A DNA stretch of 64,000 nt from Gerris lacustris (taxonomy: Eukaryota; Arthropoda; Insecta; Hemiptera; Gerridae). The stretch covers positions 22,317,187 to 22,381,186 of the forward strand of contig OX578284.1 of NCBI GenBank assembly GCA_951217055.1. Direction: 5' to 3'. This document shows positions 12,562 to 24,615 of this stretch, piece by piece. The notes under the pieces were generated by a model. The model ran no database searches. It was given only the letters and a program-made list of their open reading frames with translations, and was not told the origin of the DNA. The position numbers and the translations under genes are program-made. The first letter of the stretch is position 1, and each line of letters opens with the position of its first letter.

Positions 12562-12790
12562 AAATCTGGGCTCTAACAAAAGGGAAGATATTATATTGAG
12601 GGCTGGACGAATGCTAGCTCCGTATATGGCAGAGTTACCCCTCAGGAGGCCCATACAAAGAACATAATAACCCACCATATGCAGTAACCATATGTTCACC
12701 ATACATTTTCTTTGTGCAACAATTACAACTTGATTTATAGAGACAACTTGACAATTAACAACTAAATCTTATCTGGGCTCTAACAAAAGT
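12562..12790 (+). repeat. Direct repeat pair atctgggctctaacaaaag
   Basis: The 19-bp string occurs at about 12563-12581 and 12772-12790, bracketing some 190 bp that holds a less AT-rich patch (12595-12690). No terminal inverted repeats were seen. It might be a target duplication around an unknown insert, but that is weakly supported. Confidence 0.35.
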
Positions 12791-15278
12791 AAGTAAAAAA
12801 GAAAGTCACGAGGAACTGTTTATTTGTTTATTGTTGGTCATTCTAATGCATCAATGCATGTATGTTTGAATCAATTAAATTTGGGTCTATTTTGTCACAA
12901 AGGATTCTAGCCAGATTCTAATATATGTATCTAGAATTTGAGAGAACTGCATCTAATATATGGGTATGATTGTCGGTGGAAAATAAAGTTTAAAAAATTT
13001 GCGAAAAGGGTAAAGAAAAAAAAAAAATACTCATTTAGGTATTCAAAAATAATACAAAGATTGAAATATTATAATGTAATATTATATATAGATACTTAAA
13101 GGCTGAACATATCCTATAGTTATCCGAATGTCTTTTAGACTTTAGACAACTAAATTTTCAAATCCTATTTCTAGCAGTTTCTTTCAACTCTGTTTATATC
13201 ATGTATAATTGTATATTAAGGCCCCCAAACACGGTCAAAATGTTTGCACCTAATTGGGCTTTATTAACATACCAAAGTTTAGGGTGCAATTTGATTGTAT
13301 GAGAGTACGTCATTTCATATTATAATACATTCACATTTCGTACTTCGTACAGTAATATCAGTAAGGCATAGTTGAGAAAGTAAGTGTTAAGCAGCGTAAC
13401 GCAACCTCGGAGTTACAACAATTTCAACGACAAATTTTAACACCAAATATATTATTTTTTATACATTAAGAGTTATTTAAGATGGACACAATCTATTTTA
13501 GATTAATCAGTTGTTTGTTATTGAATCGAGTAAACTAGATTTAAAAACCACGAAGATACTTTTTACACTCTTATATTTAACTTTACAATTGTCTTATCTT
13601 CAAATTTTGTAATCTAAATTTGACCCACTTCCCGACTACCCAGAAAAATGAAATTTGCACAAATTATGTAATTGCGATGACAATAAAACAATCAGTCATT
13701 AGTTAATTAATTAATTAATTTAGTTGAAAGTCAAATTTAAATTTTTGAATTAATAAGAAAAATCTATAAAAGAGTGTTCATTTTTTTTAACTTACTTTAT
13801 TTTACATTATTTGGTAGTAGTCTATTGGACTTAACGAACAACCTACAGAGGAAAAAACATTGGGAGTTAACAATGTGTAATGCTGAAGCAAAAAATAAAC
13901 TCCAATTCAATAAATTATAAAGTATATCTAATTATTCGCCAGCATAACTAAAGTCATAAAGGGCAAAAAAAAAAAAAAAAAACACATTGCAGGGAGAATG
14001 AAATAGTCAAACCGAAGTGTAGCTAATGCTAATGTGCCGTCAACTACCGTAACAGCTGCGCACTACAAGATGTTGAGCACATTACTACTCCGCATCGAAT
14101 CAGTATAATAATAAGGGTTTAGATTAGACTATATGTACAGCTAAAACTAATTTTCTAATGATTAACTTTTCAAAAGCATAAAATTATATTTCCTATTATT
14201 AAGTAGAATCGATAAAATAATATGTGATATAATGCAAACTGTTTTTTTTTTAAAAATTATTTTTAATAATAATGAAGGTGTGTTAATGTTAAAAGGAGGT
14301 AATTCATTCCACGTATATCATATAATACATCCACGTATTTATACTTACCGTAATTAATAATTATACCAAACTATAATGGAATTAAAGATAAGGCCTACAA
14401 ACAAAATCGTAAAAGAAAATTACACATTAACGATTATTTGAAAGCTAATAAAATCTGACAAGGTAATTTAATTTTAAAAGAATTATAATAATACAGTAGT
14501 TAAATTTATGAATGAAGAAGAGAGCTTTGTGGAAATTTAAAAACAAAATAATTGAAAAAACACCTAAGTATGTAAAAAATGTTACAGAGGTCAAAACGTG
14601 GGAATAAAGAGTTCGTTGACGTTGGTAGTAAATTATTATAAAAGGAAAACTTTTGATCAGAAAGATGTCTATAAAAATAAACATATTTCAGATAAAAATA
14701 AATTAAAAATAAATATAAATAAAAGTTCAGATAAAACTGATATTAGGTATTGGAGTAAAGTAAGAGAGGTCAAGACTCTGTACTAATACAGGGAGAACCA
14801 AAAAGATTTGTTAAAAAAAATAATAAGGACTCAAATTACTCTACAAAATAAAATACGAGAGACATACAAAAGATAAATAAAAAAAAAAAAAAATTCTAAT
14901 ACTTTTGTGGGTTAAAAAATCGTATAAAAAAAAATCCTAATCAATATTTTCAACACTTAATTGATTAGAGGTAAACTTAACACATAAACTGAAAAGGTAT
15001 TTAATGTGACAATTAATAAATCTTTACAGAAAATTTTTCCATTTTTAATTTTCCAGTTATTTTTAGCCTCATTAATCTACATCTTGATCATTTCCTCCGT
15101 ATAGAGTGTCGCCAGCCCACATCTATTTCTTTAAAAAAGACAATTCTATCGATGCAAGTGCTTACTTACGTTCATATGGTAATTTGAAGCACTTAGCGCA
15201 TGTCAAGTTGATTGATAAAGCGTAATAAGTTGAATTCACTAGTAGACGTTTACTTTCAATCAACACCCAAGCTCATGT

Positions 15279-15649
15279 CGAATCCTTATTGCCAACTGTC
15301 ATGCAAACAGATCAGTTACGAAATGTTTTATTCTCCGAATTGCTTTGCCCTTTGCCGATTCGGTCACTCAAAAGCAATTTATATCTGACGAAGCGAAGAA
15401 AAGATCGAAGGAGTACGGATCGGAAAAAGAAGATTTGTCGGTTGATTTCCAACCGTGGTGGTCTTCGGTACGAGGGGATTCAAAAGGCGACGGATATCAA
15501 CAGAATGGCGATATCTCATGTGTTTATAGTAAGGGGTCTTAGAGGATCTCTCGCCTCTGGAGATATTAGATCGTTCATCATCAATCCCTTCTCCCTGTTC
15601 TTCTCTTGACGCCTCTGACAATATACCCGCTGATTGTGCCCCGGCTTGA
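15279..15649 (+). pseudogene. Second frame-broken coding-like block, unnamed
   Basis: An open frame running to TAG at 15540 encodes a hydrophilic segment including SVTQKQFISDEAKKRSKEYG, then DLSVDFQPWWSSVRGD. Across an apparent frameshift near 15537 the next frame continues with EDLSPLEILDRSSSIPSPC and a short acidic-serine tail ending at TGA (15647). Codon variety and GC exceed the flanks, and the two frames read like one C-terminal region. I do not recognise it. It may be a processed pseudogene, a mobile-element fragment, or an exon with a possible donor TATA|GTAAGG near 15530. Confidence 0.35.
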
Positions 15650-16900
15650 GGTCGGGTCATCGCCCATCAAGCCTACTATGAAAACCATCTTCGTAACCAA
15701 CAACAAAAAACATCATCCTGTTCCAAATGATAAATAAAAAAATAAAAGTACTACTAATGAATTATCTCGCCATCTTTTACACCTCTCTGTTTTGCTTTAT
15801 CCTTTAACTCAACAAAGCAGACGAGGAACCTACAACAACATTAGAAAACGTTGATAAAATAAATAGTAAAAAAAGCAATACTAAGCGTCTACACCCTAGA
15901 TATAATCCATTTTTTAACAAATCATCACAACAACAAATAAAGAAATTAAGTATCATTCGTCCTTTTTTGGGTTTCTTTTCCTGTCACTTCTGATGACAGC
16001 TTTGGATGGATGATTGACGGACATCATCCAACAAAATGTATTTTTATTTTTTAAGATCCTTTGTCACAATATAACATTTTTTGATACCTTTATCAAAAAA
16101 GATTCGTTTGTTAGGACTAAAAGGTACTGCTGACCATCCTTTATAATTCATAAAGTCCAAGCTTAAAAAATAAACTTAAGCGAATGAAGGCGGTGAACCG
16201 TAGTACACTTTTTCCATAACAATACCCTTCAGATCTACCTTGAAGCTTAACCCATATTAGTCACGCAATTAACGTTCTATTAAATAACCGTGTAATTGAA
16301 TACGGCATTTATTATAACTACATTAACTTATTATGATTTGACTGTTATTTATTTTTAGTACGCAAGATTACTAACGGTCACTAAATTTTTAGTTTAAATT
16401 TTACATGTAGAGTTTATAAACGCTTATATCTTGCTGCGCTGCTTACCTCTTTGACGCTGAAGGCAACCATTACCCTGTTGCAAGCTAACGTGAATGAGAG
16501 AAATAACGTTTTCATACTATTTTTTCAAACAAAACCTAAAACGTTTTGATGTGTCAAGTTACACAGATTCTTTTTATCATGGAAGTTAAAAGATAGAATT
16601 ACATCTTACTTTGAACAACTCAGCTTTATAATAGGGTAAGTTGAGAATGAGTGGAAGTTAACGAAGAAAACTAATTCTAACTCAGTGCACAATTATAGTA
16701 TAATTAGTTTCTTAAACAAACAATGAGCAGAAGATTCATGCTACATTAACCACTTTAGAATGTTCACTCTCGTTTGGTGGGTAATTTGGGGTGCTCTCAA
16801 ATAATACCGGAAACTTGTAACATTATCTAAATTTATAAAAAAAAAACTTTAAAAAAAGGATAAATTATTCACAGATTTAAGACCTTAGCTTAATATTTAG

Positions 16901-17137
16901 GGTACTTCAATTAGATTATTACACTCCTTTTTCAGTTTTTTTTAGAATATAAATGACTGATAAAATAACTATTAAGACAAAGGTATGTTTAGTCCAATGT
17001 ACTTTGGGATAAACGGTTATTACAATTCTGTTTTTATAAGGGGAGTAACACTCTAAAGAAGAACATTCCGTACATCTTGTTTAGATTGTTACTCCCCTCT
17101 GTTTTTTTAAAAGAGGAGTAACAATCTAAAGAAGACC
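16901..17137 (+). mobile_element. TTCTTTAGATTGTTACTCCC MITE, copy 1
   Basis: A roughly 237-bp element starts GGTACTTC and ends GAAGACC. It carries four versions of the motif TTCTTTAGATTGTTACTCCC, two forward and two reverse. Two sit at the ends and two form a central hairpin around the spacer acattccgtaca. A conserved middle (ttttagaatataaatgact..) is shared with four other copies at 32.4, 35.8, 38.7 and 39.1 kb. The left terminal motif is the most diverged. Confidence 0.7.
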
Positions 17138-17688
17138 CAAAAAATCAAATAAAATTACAAACCATGTTGATAAAGCTAATCAAATTTAATTATAAAAATA
17201 AATCAATATTAAATCTGTATATTGACAAATCTAAGAAAACCTGACGCTTTAGCTCAAAATGTAACGTTAAAATTCGATCAATCTAAAACCTTTAAGCACT
17301 CAAAAAGCAAAACAAACAACGAAGTCTAGAGTTAAACAAACAAATCTTGATGATCACATAAAAGAGATGTGCAAAGAAGTTCTCCGTCCAGAAATAACTT
17401 AATGTTATGCTGTAAAAAAAGGTCTTATGAAGCTAAATAGGAATAACCAGTAGAGCAAAAGGTCAAAAGCTAACAATAAATAAGATCAAGCTAATAAGAA
17501 GACCAAAGTAGTCGACAAAAAATGTGTTTTATTGTGATTCAACATCATGGGATTTAAGAGAAATATTCAACAATATTTATTGTTTTTAAACTTTTTTTTG
17601 TAACTGACACTTGCATAAGTTATACTGACTATTTTCTACATATGTGTATTTGCCCGTAAGCATTGTAAATAAAATTATCATTACATAC

Positions 17689-17786
17689 CAAAACAATGCC
17701 ATCCTCGCCAGAACTTCTGACAGTAGCTCCAAACCACTGATGGGATTTCACATCAACCTGCTTTCCGCTCGATTCGTTCAGATTTC
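17689..17786 (-). CDS. Integrin alpha subunit, exon B (start of propeller blade 2)
   Basis: Next exon of the same integrin alpha gene, 98 bp. It supplies two bases of a split Gly codon and 32 further codons. Visible residues are GNLNESSGKQVDVKSHQWFG followed by ATVRSSGEDGIVL. The KSHQWFGATVRSS block is the signature opening of FG-GAP repeat 2 and resembles alphaV (KSHQWFGASVRS) and insect PS2 chains. The acceptor is ttgtcttacag and the donor is TTTTG|GTATGT, so the exon ends in phase 0. The residues usually expected next (A/V-C-A-P-R-Y) are not encoded nearby. Read-through of the donor happens to spell V-C before diverging into intron. Phase compatibility with exon A (1 + 2 bases = GGA) strongly supports that these two exons are consecutive. 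I found no sign of mutation. Confidence 0.95.
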
Positions 17787-18214
17787 CTGTAAGACAAAAA
17801 TAAATAAATAAATAAAATAAATCAAACACTTGACTAGAAAAGAGAGATACATAAATGTTCCGTTGCTTCATTCGGTGTCGGTAGGTTTGAAAAATAAAAA
17901 TTAGTCATCCTCAAGAACTAAATTATGTTTTATTTGCATGTTTTGTCACACTCTGAAGGTGCGTTTTAGTTAAAATACGACAAAGATTCCGTAACAAAAC
18001 AATAATACTTCTCTTTAGAAGCACTATTGTTAGCGCTAAGTACATACCAGATTCCGTAAACAAAACAATTGTGCTTCTAAAGAAGTACATACCTAAATCA
18101 CCATGTTAGGTGTGGCTCTATCCTTTAAGAAGGTCTGTAAAGTTCCAACAGGTTAATTCTTTCTATATAAGAAGTAGCAATTTTGACTAATTCTTGGTTG
18201 GTTTTACTCCTCTA

Positions 18215-18482
18215 TTTTTTTTACTTTCTAATATATAGTATGTGTAGAGAGAAAGTATTGTGATGAAGCGAAAATTTAGATTTTGATGGATTTATACGAA
18301 AAGTAGAGTTTTAAAAAAATGTATGATTGTTGTCTGTTACCTGTGCAGACGCATGGAGCCTAAACTAAACAGGACCAATTTTGATGTAATTTGACATATT
18401 ATGTTCAGAAAAAAACATACCCCGAGAAAGAAGTCGAGAGATTAATTTCAGCTATAAACCTGGGGGTGCTACTCCCAAGTAA
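18215..18482 (-). mobile_element. Retroelement-tail repeat, reverse copy with 3' hairpin
   Basis: In minus-strand sense it runs from tgggagtagcacccccaggt through a cccgag/gtatgttttttctgaac block to caatactttctct..agaaagtaaaaa. The end forms a small hairpin followed by an A-rich tail. The same order is seen at 42735-42985 and 61390-61662, so this is a dispersed family with a conserved 3' end, as in LINE/SINE tails. The class is inferred. Confidence 0.6.
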
Positions 18483-18613
18483 CTCTGAAAAAAATTCTAG
18501 AAAACGGACGAGAAATTATTGGATTTTGGTTCAACCTATTTAAGGTGAGAAGTGTGTTGTAAGGATTTATTTTTTTATTTTTTTGTCTAGCTGGAGACTG
18601 GACGGGTGTCCAG

Positions 18614-18653
18614 TAAAATAACACTCCGTGCTTCGCAACGGAGTGTTATTTTA
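18614..18653. repeat. Perfect 16-bp-stem hairpin
   Basis: The stem TAAAATAACACTCCGT pairs exactly with ACGGAGTGTTATTTTA around an 8-base loop (gcttcgca). It sits between the reverse retroelement tail (ending 18482) and the LINE-like tail (from 18755), so it may be part of one of them. Confidence 0.7.
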
Positions 18654-18754
18654 ATTTGATAAGTTTATAAAGTAGCATCAAGAAAATTTAAATTATTTTA
18701 CCATGCGAGAATATCTAGATTCTATCCCTTCCACTTATTTCTATACCCCCTCCT

Positions 18755-19095
18755 CTTTGATAAGATAATTTGCAAATACCCCAAATTTACCCCCCTTCTA
18801 AATGAAAATATGACAAAACTGTACATAACAACAATTACTGTACTCTTAAAGAGCTTTGCAACGATATGCATCAAGGGTATTCATGACTTAGACCCCGTAC
18901 CCCTATGTATCAAAATTTAAATTTCGAAAATTCATTCATTCAGACAGTGATTTTCCTCTAGTTTTGAAGGTCAAGTCTGCAAATTTTCATCGAGATCGGA
19001 CTAAAACTGTAGATTTGTATAAAGAACATACACACACACACACAAATATACACAAATACACACATACGTTGACTTTTAAATATTATATAGATTAA
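18755..19095 (+). mobile_element. LINE 3' end (RTE-like)
   Basis: Shows the common 3' region of RTE-type LINEs: aattttcatcgagatcggac, a short acacacaca/aaataca tract, and the closing ttttaaatattatatagatt. The upstream part (18775-18890) matches 30690-30790 (aaaatatgacaaaactgtac, gagctttgcaacgatatgca). Class inferred from layout. Confidence 0.55.
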
Positions 19096-20618
19096 TTAAT
19101 TCTCTTTTATTTTTTATTGAAAGATTTTGTTGTGACAAAATAGACTCAGGAAATAATGGTCAGCTTCGAAATTTTTATTATTCAAACCTGAATACTAAAT
19201 TTGAAGATTTGCTTGTGGTAGTTTTACATTGATTTACATTTTCTTTTTTATAATTTTTTTCAGTACACTTAAAATTGTTTAGATTACTTTTTAAAGCTGT
19301 ATATTAATATATCAAACATATAATATAACTTATGCTTGAACTCGTATAACATATATTTATACATAATATATATGATATATGAGTAAATAAAAGAATGAAT
19401 TAAAAAAATGAAAGAGGCAATAATTTAGGATCAAAAATTCACAACCAGAGTGGATTACTTGAGGATTAGTTTCTTAACGAATTAAAAAAACTGGATTAAT
19501 TCTCATAATATATGCAAAGAAGCCAATAAGTACAGAGTAGTAGCCTACACATAAATGACATAATGCGTTTGTCTGACGGAGAGCTTATACAAAATTATGA
19601 ACAAATTAATAAAGAGAAAATTATTTTTAAAGAAATTGAATCCACAGAAGAATAAATTGTACTGCTGATAAATTGCATTGCCTTATTAAAAACGCATACC
19701 GTAATAATAATCCCATAGTTCAAAGGTAAAAAAAAATAAAATTAACAACTTTGCACTAATGCAGGCGGCATCTTTATTCTTTTACTTATAAGAATAATAA
19801 ATCCCCTTAATGATTTTTAAAAACGGTCCTCCTTGCATTACTAGGATCATATTACATTCTTGTATCCGTAATATTTGCTTGTACAAGTCTTAAAATGGTA
19901 TAAAAGCTATTATATTAAGAAGAAAGGCGTCTAAATACGACGGCATAGTCGGGGTCGGTAAATCAGTTAGGAAGCCGAATGCTCAGGAGCTGAGAGTTAT
20001 TTAATAGAAAACTTTAGATAGATCCACCCTAAAGAAACTCACAAATCGAACTGTCAGGTTTTCCAACGCCCTCTGCCCCCTCCGGTGGCAAATGATTAAT
20101 GATTTTATTAGCGGTACTAATACCAATCTTGGAGTTATTCACGATGGAGGTAAAAATAATAAGTTTTCATTATGAACTTTGGAAGTAAATATACTTTTTT
20201 TTAATAAAAATAGTAAAAAAATAAAATAATGAAGCATCAGTCTATGTCACATAAATAAAAACCTAATTAAGTAATTTTATTATTTATAAATTTAATTAAA
20301 AGGGCAATCATACTTTTAATATCAATAAAATATTTTGTTAGGAATTATAGAAGTTGATTTGAATTTTAGCAGTTATCATTTGGTTTTCATGAAGGATAGA
20401 TTGGAAATGAATTCCCCGATTGATTATACATTTGTTAGCATCTTTTTTATTACTTAATGTTAATGACCTTATGCATTTTTATTAATGGTCGGTTTTGTAA
20501 GTTTTACAAACGAAGTAAAATTAAAAATGTATATCAGGATTATTGATATAAGAATGTTACAACGAAAATTAAAGTATTATAAAAAGAAATAATTAATATA
20601 AAAATGCCATTTTTCAAA

Positions 20619-20943
20619 ACTGGTCTTATTTTCAACCTTTTCTATTCTTTTTTTTTGGTTTCTGTATTCTTCACCTTAGTTGTATCTATGTGCGAAATTT
20701 GGGGAAGATTGAATGACGATAAGTGGTTCAAAATTGGGGTAATAGGTGTGCGATGTAACTTATGAAGTAAATATATTTCACGCCATTTTTTTTTTTTTTT
20801 ATTTTTTTTTGGTTTCTGTATTCTTCACCTTAATTGTATCTATGTGCAAAATTTGGGGAAGATTGAATCACGGGAAGTTGTTCAAAATTGGGGAAACGGA
20901 AATATGCGATGAAACTTACAATGCATAGCAATATAAGACCAGT
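20619..20943. mobile_element. ACTGGTCTTAT element, copy 1 with internal duplication
   Basis: Terminal inverted repeats are ACTGGTCTTAT / ATAAGACCAGT. The interior of about 110 bp (ggtttctgtattcttcacct to ttcaaaattgggg) occurs twice in tandem, separated by T-rich sequence (roughly 20657-20745 and 20809-20895). A single-unit copy lies at 52133-52281. No coding capacity. Confidence 0.65.
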
Positions 20944-21269
20944 AAAAAAAAGCCATAAAATATAAATGTTTCTAAATATTTAATAAGAATAATTTTTTCG
21001 TCTAAGTTCTAAAAATCTTTAGCCAGTCTTTTATTTATTTTGATAGTTTTTTTTTTTTATTTCTTAATTAGGTATATTTATTTCTTCTTGTAAATCCAAA
21101 ATTTATCATTTTATTTATACAAGTGTATAAAAGGAGGATTATTGAATAATTTAGGCCGAAATTATTCTATCAATCCTAACTTCCTAATGACAATTTACAT
21201 TAACTGCATGATTTTCAATGTAAAGAATAGGCGAAAGAAATGCCTAAAGATAGTAGGATATGCATATAT

Positions 21270-21406
21270 ATCGGAAAGAGAGAAAAAAAAAGAGGCGGTC
21301 TGGCTAAGAAACAGAGAGAGAGCAAAATTATTGAGAGAAAGAGAGAGAGGGGAAAAAAGATAGCAGTATAGCAGTGTGATTGATGGAGGCGGTCTGGCTG
21401 AGAAAA

Positions 21407-21481
<75 letters not shown>

Positions 21482-21660
21482 GAGGGGGAAGATAGCAGTA
21501 TAGCAGTGTGATTGATTTAAAGAGAGAATAAAAGAGAGTGAGAGAGAAAGGTGGTTAGAGTGAATGAAAGAGAGCGAGAGATTTAGAGAAAGAGTTAGAG
21601 AGAAAAGTGGAGAGATTGAGTGAGCGAGAAAGGTAGAGATATATGATAAAGTAAGATAAC
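21270..21660 (+). repeat. GA-rich region with (AG)n microsatellite
   Basis: A nearly pure (AG)n tract at about 21407-21480 sits in a wider purine-rich region. A 26-bp string containing gatagcagtatagcagtgtg occurs on both sides (from 21358 and from 21491), as does the ggcggtctggct phrase (21294 and 21390). The tract has therefore been duplicated together with its flank. Confidence 0.85.
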
Positions 21661-22416
21661 AGATTATTAGCCTATAGTTATGTTGAACTTTTAAGCAAGC
21701 AAAAAAAGATAATGGGTGAGAAACAAATCAAGAGAAATATACAAACACGCACTCTTCTCCCTCCACACACTTATATATATTTGTAAGGATTAATGAATTT
21801 GTTTTGGAGGGTCAAGCCGGTCAGTAGAAGAAGTCTGAAAGCCATATGGTGTTTCTGCAAGGGATCTCTCTTCAGAGAGTGTAAAGTGAAACAGGCAAAT
21901 GTAACGTCAGACAGTGATCTCAGACCTTGGCTATGCTATTAAATAACAAACACTACTCTACCAAGAGAAATGAATCCACATTTAAAAAACCTAAACGAAT
22001 TTAGAAAATAAGAAAGAAAAATTGTGTCTTTTAAAAACTTTATTTTTATATAAGTATGAATAATAATAATAAAATCTGATTAATAGAAGCTTTGGAGAAT
22101 AGATTATTATTAAATAAAACTTAGATATTTTTATAAATTATGTATATAAATAGTTTAGGTACAGTAATTAATTAAGATTACATCATTTTTGCATAATGAG
22201 TATTACTCAGAATCCTTGTATTCTGGACCTAATATGGTTTAGAGAACATAGTCGCCAACGCTCTAGCACTTGCTACTAAGAGCTCTCGTTGTTGAAATAT
22301 TGATTTTTATTACCTACATTGTTGAACTTGTAAAGATAACGGAATTAAAGATTTATTATATTATTATTATTTCATTATAATAAAACTTTATAGCTCAACA
22401 GATTTCATAGGCTAGG

Positions 22417-22476
22417 AAAAAACAGTTTTAAATGTTGAACTATGAATCATACATCAACATTTAAAACTGCTTTTTT
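22417..22476. repeat. Foldback with 21-bp arms
   Basis: Left arm aacagttttaaatgttga pairs with right arm tcaacatttaaaactg, with A/T runs extending the stem, around a loop of about 15 bases. It lies 200 bp before the 44-bp minisatellite. Confidence 0.6.
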
Positions 22477-22671
22477 CTGTGCTTTCACTCAGCAAAGACG
22501 TTGACCACTTTGCTGAGATCTACTTCTCGAGCTCTTCCATTCACAATACATAAAAGACCTAAGCCAGTTAGCCTTTCCTGGCTCATGGAGCTACTGGCCT
22601 CAGGGACTCAGGCTCATCTCTTCCTTCATTCGAACGGGAAGGATCGTACATTGTTAAAAAATTTAAAGTTT

Positions 22672-23372
22672 AAAACTTTTCTCCCTTTTAAATGGATAGC
22701 AACAACAATTAAGAATATTTTTTTCTCCCTTATAAATGGATAGCAACAACATATAAGACTATTATTTTCTCCCTTTTAAATGGATAGCAACAACGTTTAA
22801 GCATACTTTTTTCCCCCTTATAAATGGATAGCAACAACATTTAAGACTATTATTTTCTCCCTTATAAATGGATAGCAACAACATTTAAGACTATTTTTTT
22901 CTCCCTTATAAATGGATAGCAACAACATTTAAGACTATTTTTTTCTCCCTTATAAATGGATAGCAACAACATTTAAGACTATTTTTTTCTCCCTTATAAA
23001 TGGATAGCAACAACATTTAAGACTATTTTTTTCTCCTTTATAAATAAATAGCAACAACATTTAAGAATATTTTTTTCTCCCTTATAAATGGATAGCAACA
23101 ACATTTAAGAATATTTTTTTCTCCCTTATAAATGGATAGCAACAACATTTAAGAATATTTTTTTCTCCCTTATAAATGGATAGCAACAACATTTAAGAAT
23201 ATTTTTTTCTTCCTTATAAATGGATAGCAACAACGTTTAAGCATATTTTTTCCCCCCTTTTAAATGGATAGCAACAACGTTTAAGAATATTTTATTTTAT
23301 TTAAGCATATTTTTCCCCCCTTTTAAATGGATAGCAACAACGTTTAAGAATATTTTATTTTATTTAAGCATA
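22672..23372 (+). repeat. 44-bp minisatellite, about 15 copies
   Basis: The unit of about 44 bp reads tctcccttataaatggatag then caacaacatttaagactattttt. Fifteen copies of the agcaacaac core are countable. Inner copies (22850-23200) are almost identical, and outer copies carry tttt for tata and gttt for attt. The last two are spaced by an extra attttattttatttaagc. Uniform inner copies point to recent expansion by unequal exchange or slippage. Confidence 0.9.
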
Positions 23373-23390
23373 TTTTTTTTTTGTCTTAAT

Positions 23391-23457
23391 TTGGAGGCCC
23401 CAAATGTTGGGGGCCCCGGTGCCTTGCACCGCCTACACCAGCATAGTTACGCCCCTG
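23391..23457 (-). mobile_element. hAT-like element end abutting the minisatellite
   Basis: In minus-strand sense the block starts CAGGGGCGTAACTATGCTGG and continues through gtgcaaggcaccgg to a run of GGGGCCCCC. CAGGGGCGTAAC-type termini are common in arthropod hAT-like repeats. The opposite end was not found, so the extent is unknown and the minisatellite could be internal to the element. Confidence 0.4.
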
Positions 23458-24615
23458 ACCGATGGAGTTACGACGAAAAGTCATGCCAAAGTAGTAAATC
23501 TTTTAAAATCAGTTACTGCTGGTGCAATCTGCTTTTGGATAGGACTTACCCTTCAGCCTCAATAAGCCTTAAAAAAAATTTGAAAGGAGCATCCGCCATT
23601 TTAAATTTTATAAGGCGGGTAAATATTTTTTTTACTTTTAGGATATTTCAGTCGGTTTAGGCCAATTTCCAACCAAACGCAAAAAACCGTGAGTCTCTAG
23701 GTCCTAGGTGGTCTAGAATCTAGAAGACCCCAAACATTTTGATTAGCGAGTCTGTGGCTCGCTTTGGTATGATAATGCATTGGTTATGATGGATCAACCT
23801 AATTTTTTTTTATAAAATTATTAATAACTTTTGTTCTATTCAATATTTTTCGATAAAACCAAGCCTACAACATGTTTGTGCTCACCTCTAAAAAAAATCG
23901 ATTTAGTTTAGGTGGCGACAGACATTCACACATACATGAAAAAAGTTAAGGGCGGATTCGGTTTTCGGAACGTATGAAATGAAAAAGTATCCAAAAATTT
24001 CAATTCTGACCAATGTACAGACAAAACTTTGGATATGAAATAGATAGATGCAATACGGTATATTTTGGTCAAAATATACTGGTATGGTTTCATCCGTTTA
24101 GATTAATCAGAACTAATCAGATTGTGACATCAAAATATTATCCGATGCGATATCGCATGAGAAGAAAATACATTAATCTATATATAGGTGTACAGGGGAA
24201 AAAATAATATTGTCTATAAATTAAATGCCGTAACATATTGTTCCATAAAATTGTGTCAATCTTGTAACTCTCGTATTCATTTGAATATTCTTTTTATAAA
24301 ATGTTCTTAAAATCTATTAAGACTAACAAACACAGCTGTGAGCTGCGTGCAAAATCTTCCCTATTTGCTAATTGACTTGATTAATGACGATAAGAGCCGT
24401 CAGTATGCGAATAAAGCCGAGAATACTCGTGAAACACCCCGCATCTGTTTTAATTCAAACACTCCAATTCCCACTTGTAAACACTCGAAAGTTAAATAAA
24501 TATAGCGATTCCCCCAAATTGATATATAAAAGTGTATTTATACTTTCTTAGTTAATTATTTAATGAGGTCATTTGCTGGCGTAAATGGAAATCATTTATA
24601 GTTTTTATTTATTTA

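Larger units (their letters stand above)
1..17688 (-). other. Partial intron downstream of integrin exon B
   Basis: This is the sequence after the exon B donor in gene order. I looked on the minus strand for the expected continuation (a CAPRY-like motif behind an acceptor) and found none, so the intron probably runs past position 1. Stretches with nothing I can name are 1-970, 1181-3529, 3641-4724, 5281-7055, 7456-8980, 9514-10750, 11926-12560, 12791-15270, 15650-16900 and 17138-17688. They are AT-rich with scattered homopolymers. Confidence 0.6.

Noticed and set aside
20004..20165. Open stretch with RFSNALCPLRWQMINDF and a GGAG|GTAAAA donor-like end
   Set aside because: Short, starts after a stop without a good acceptor, and no family recognised. 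Too weak to list as an exon.
22672..23372. Regularly spaced repeats considered as a CRISPR array
   Set aside because: The 44-bp units are contiguous, with no unique spacers, in eukaryotic sequence. It is a minisatellite.
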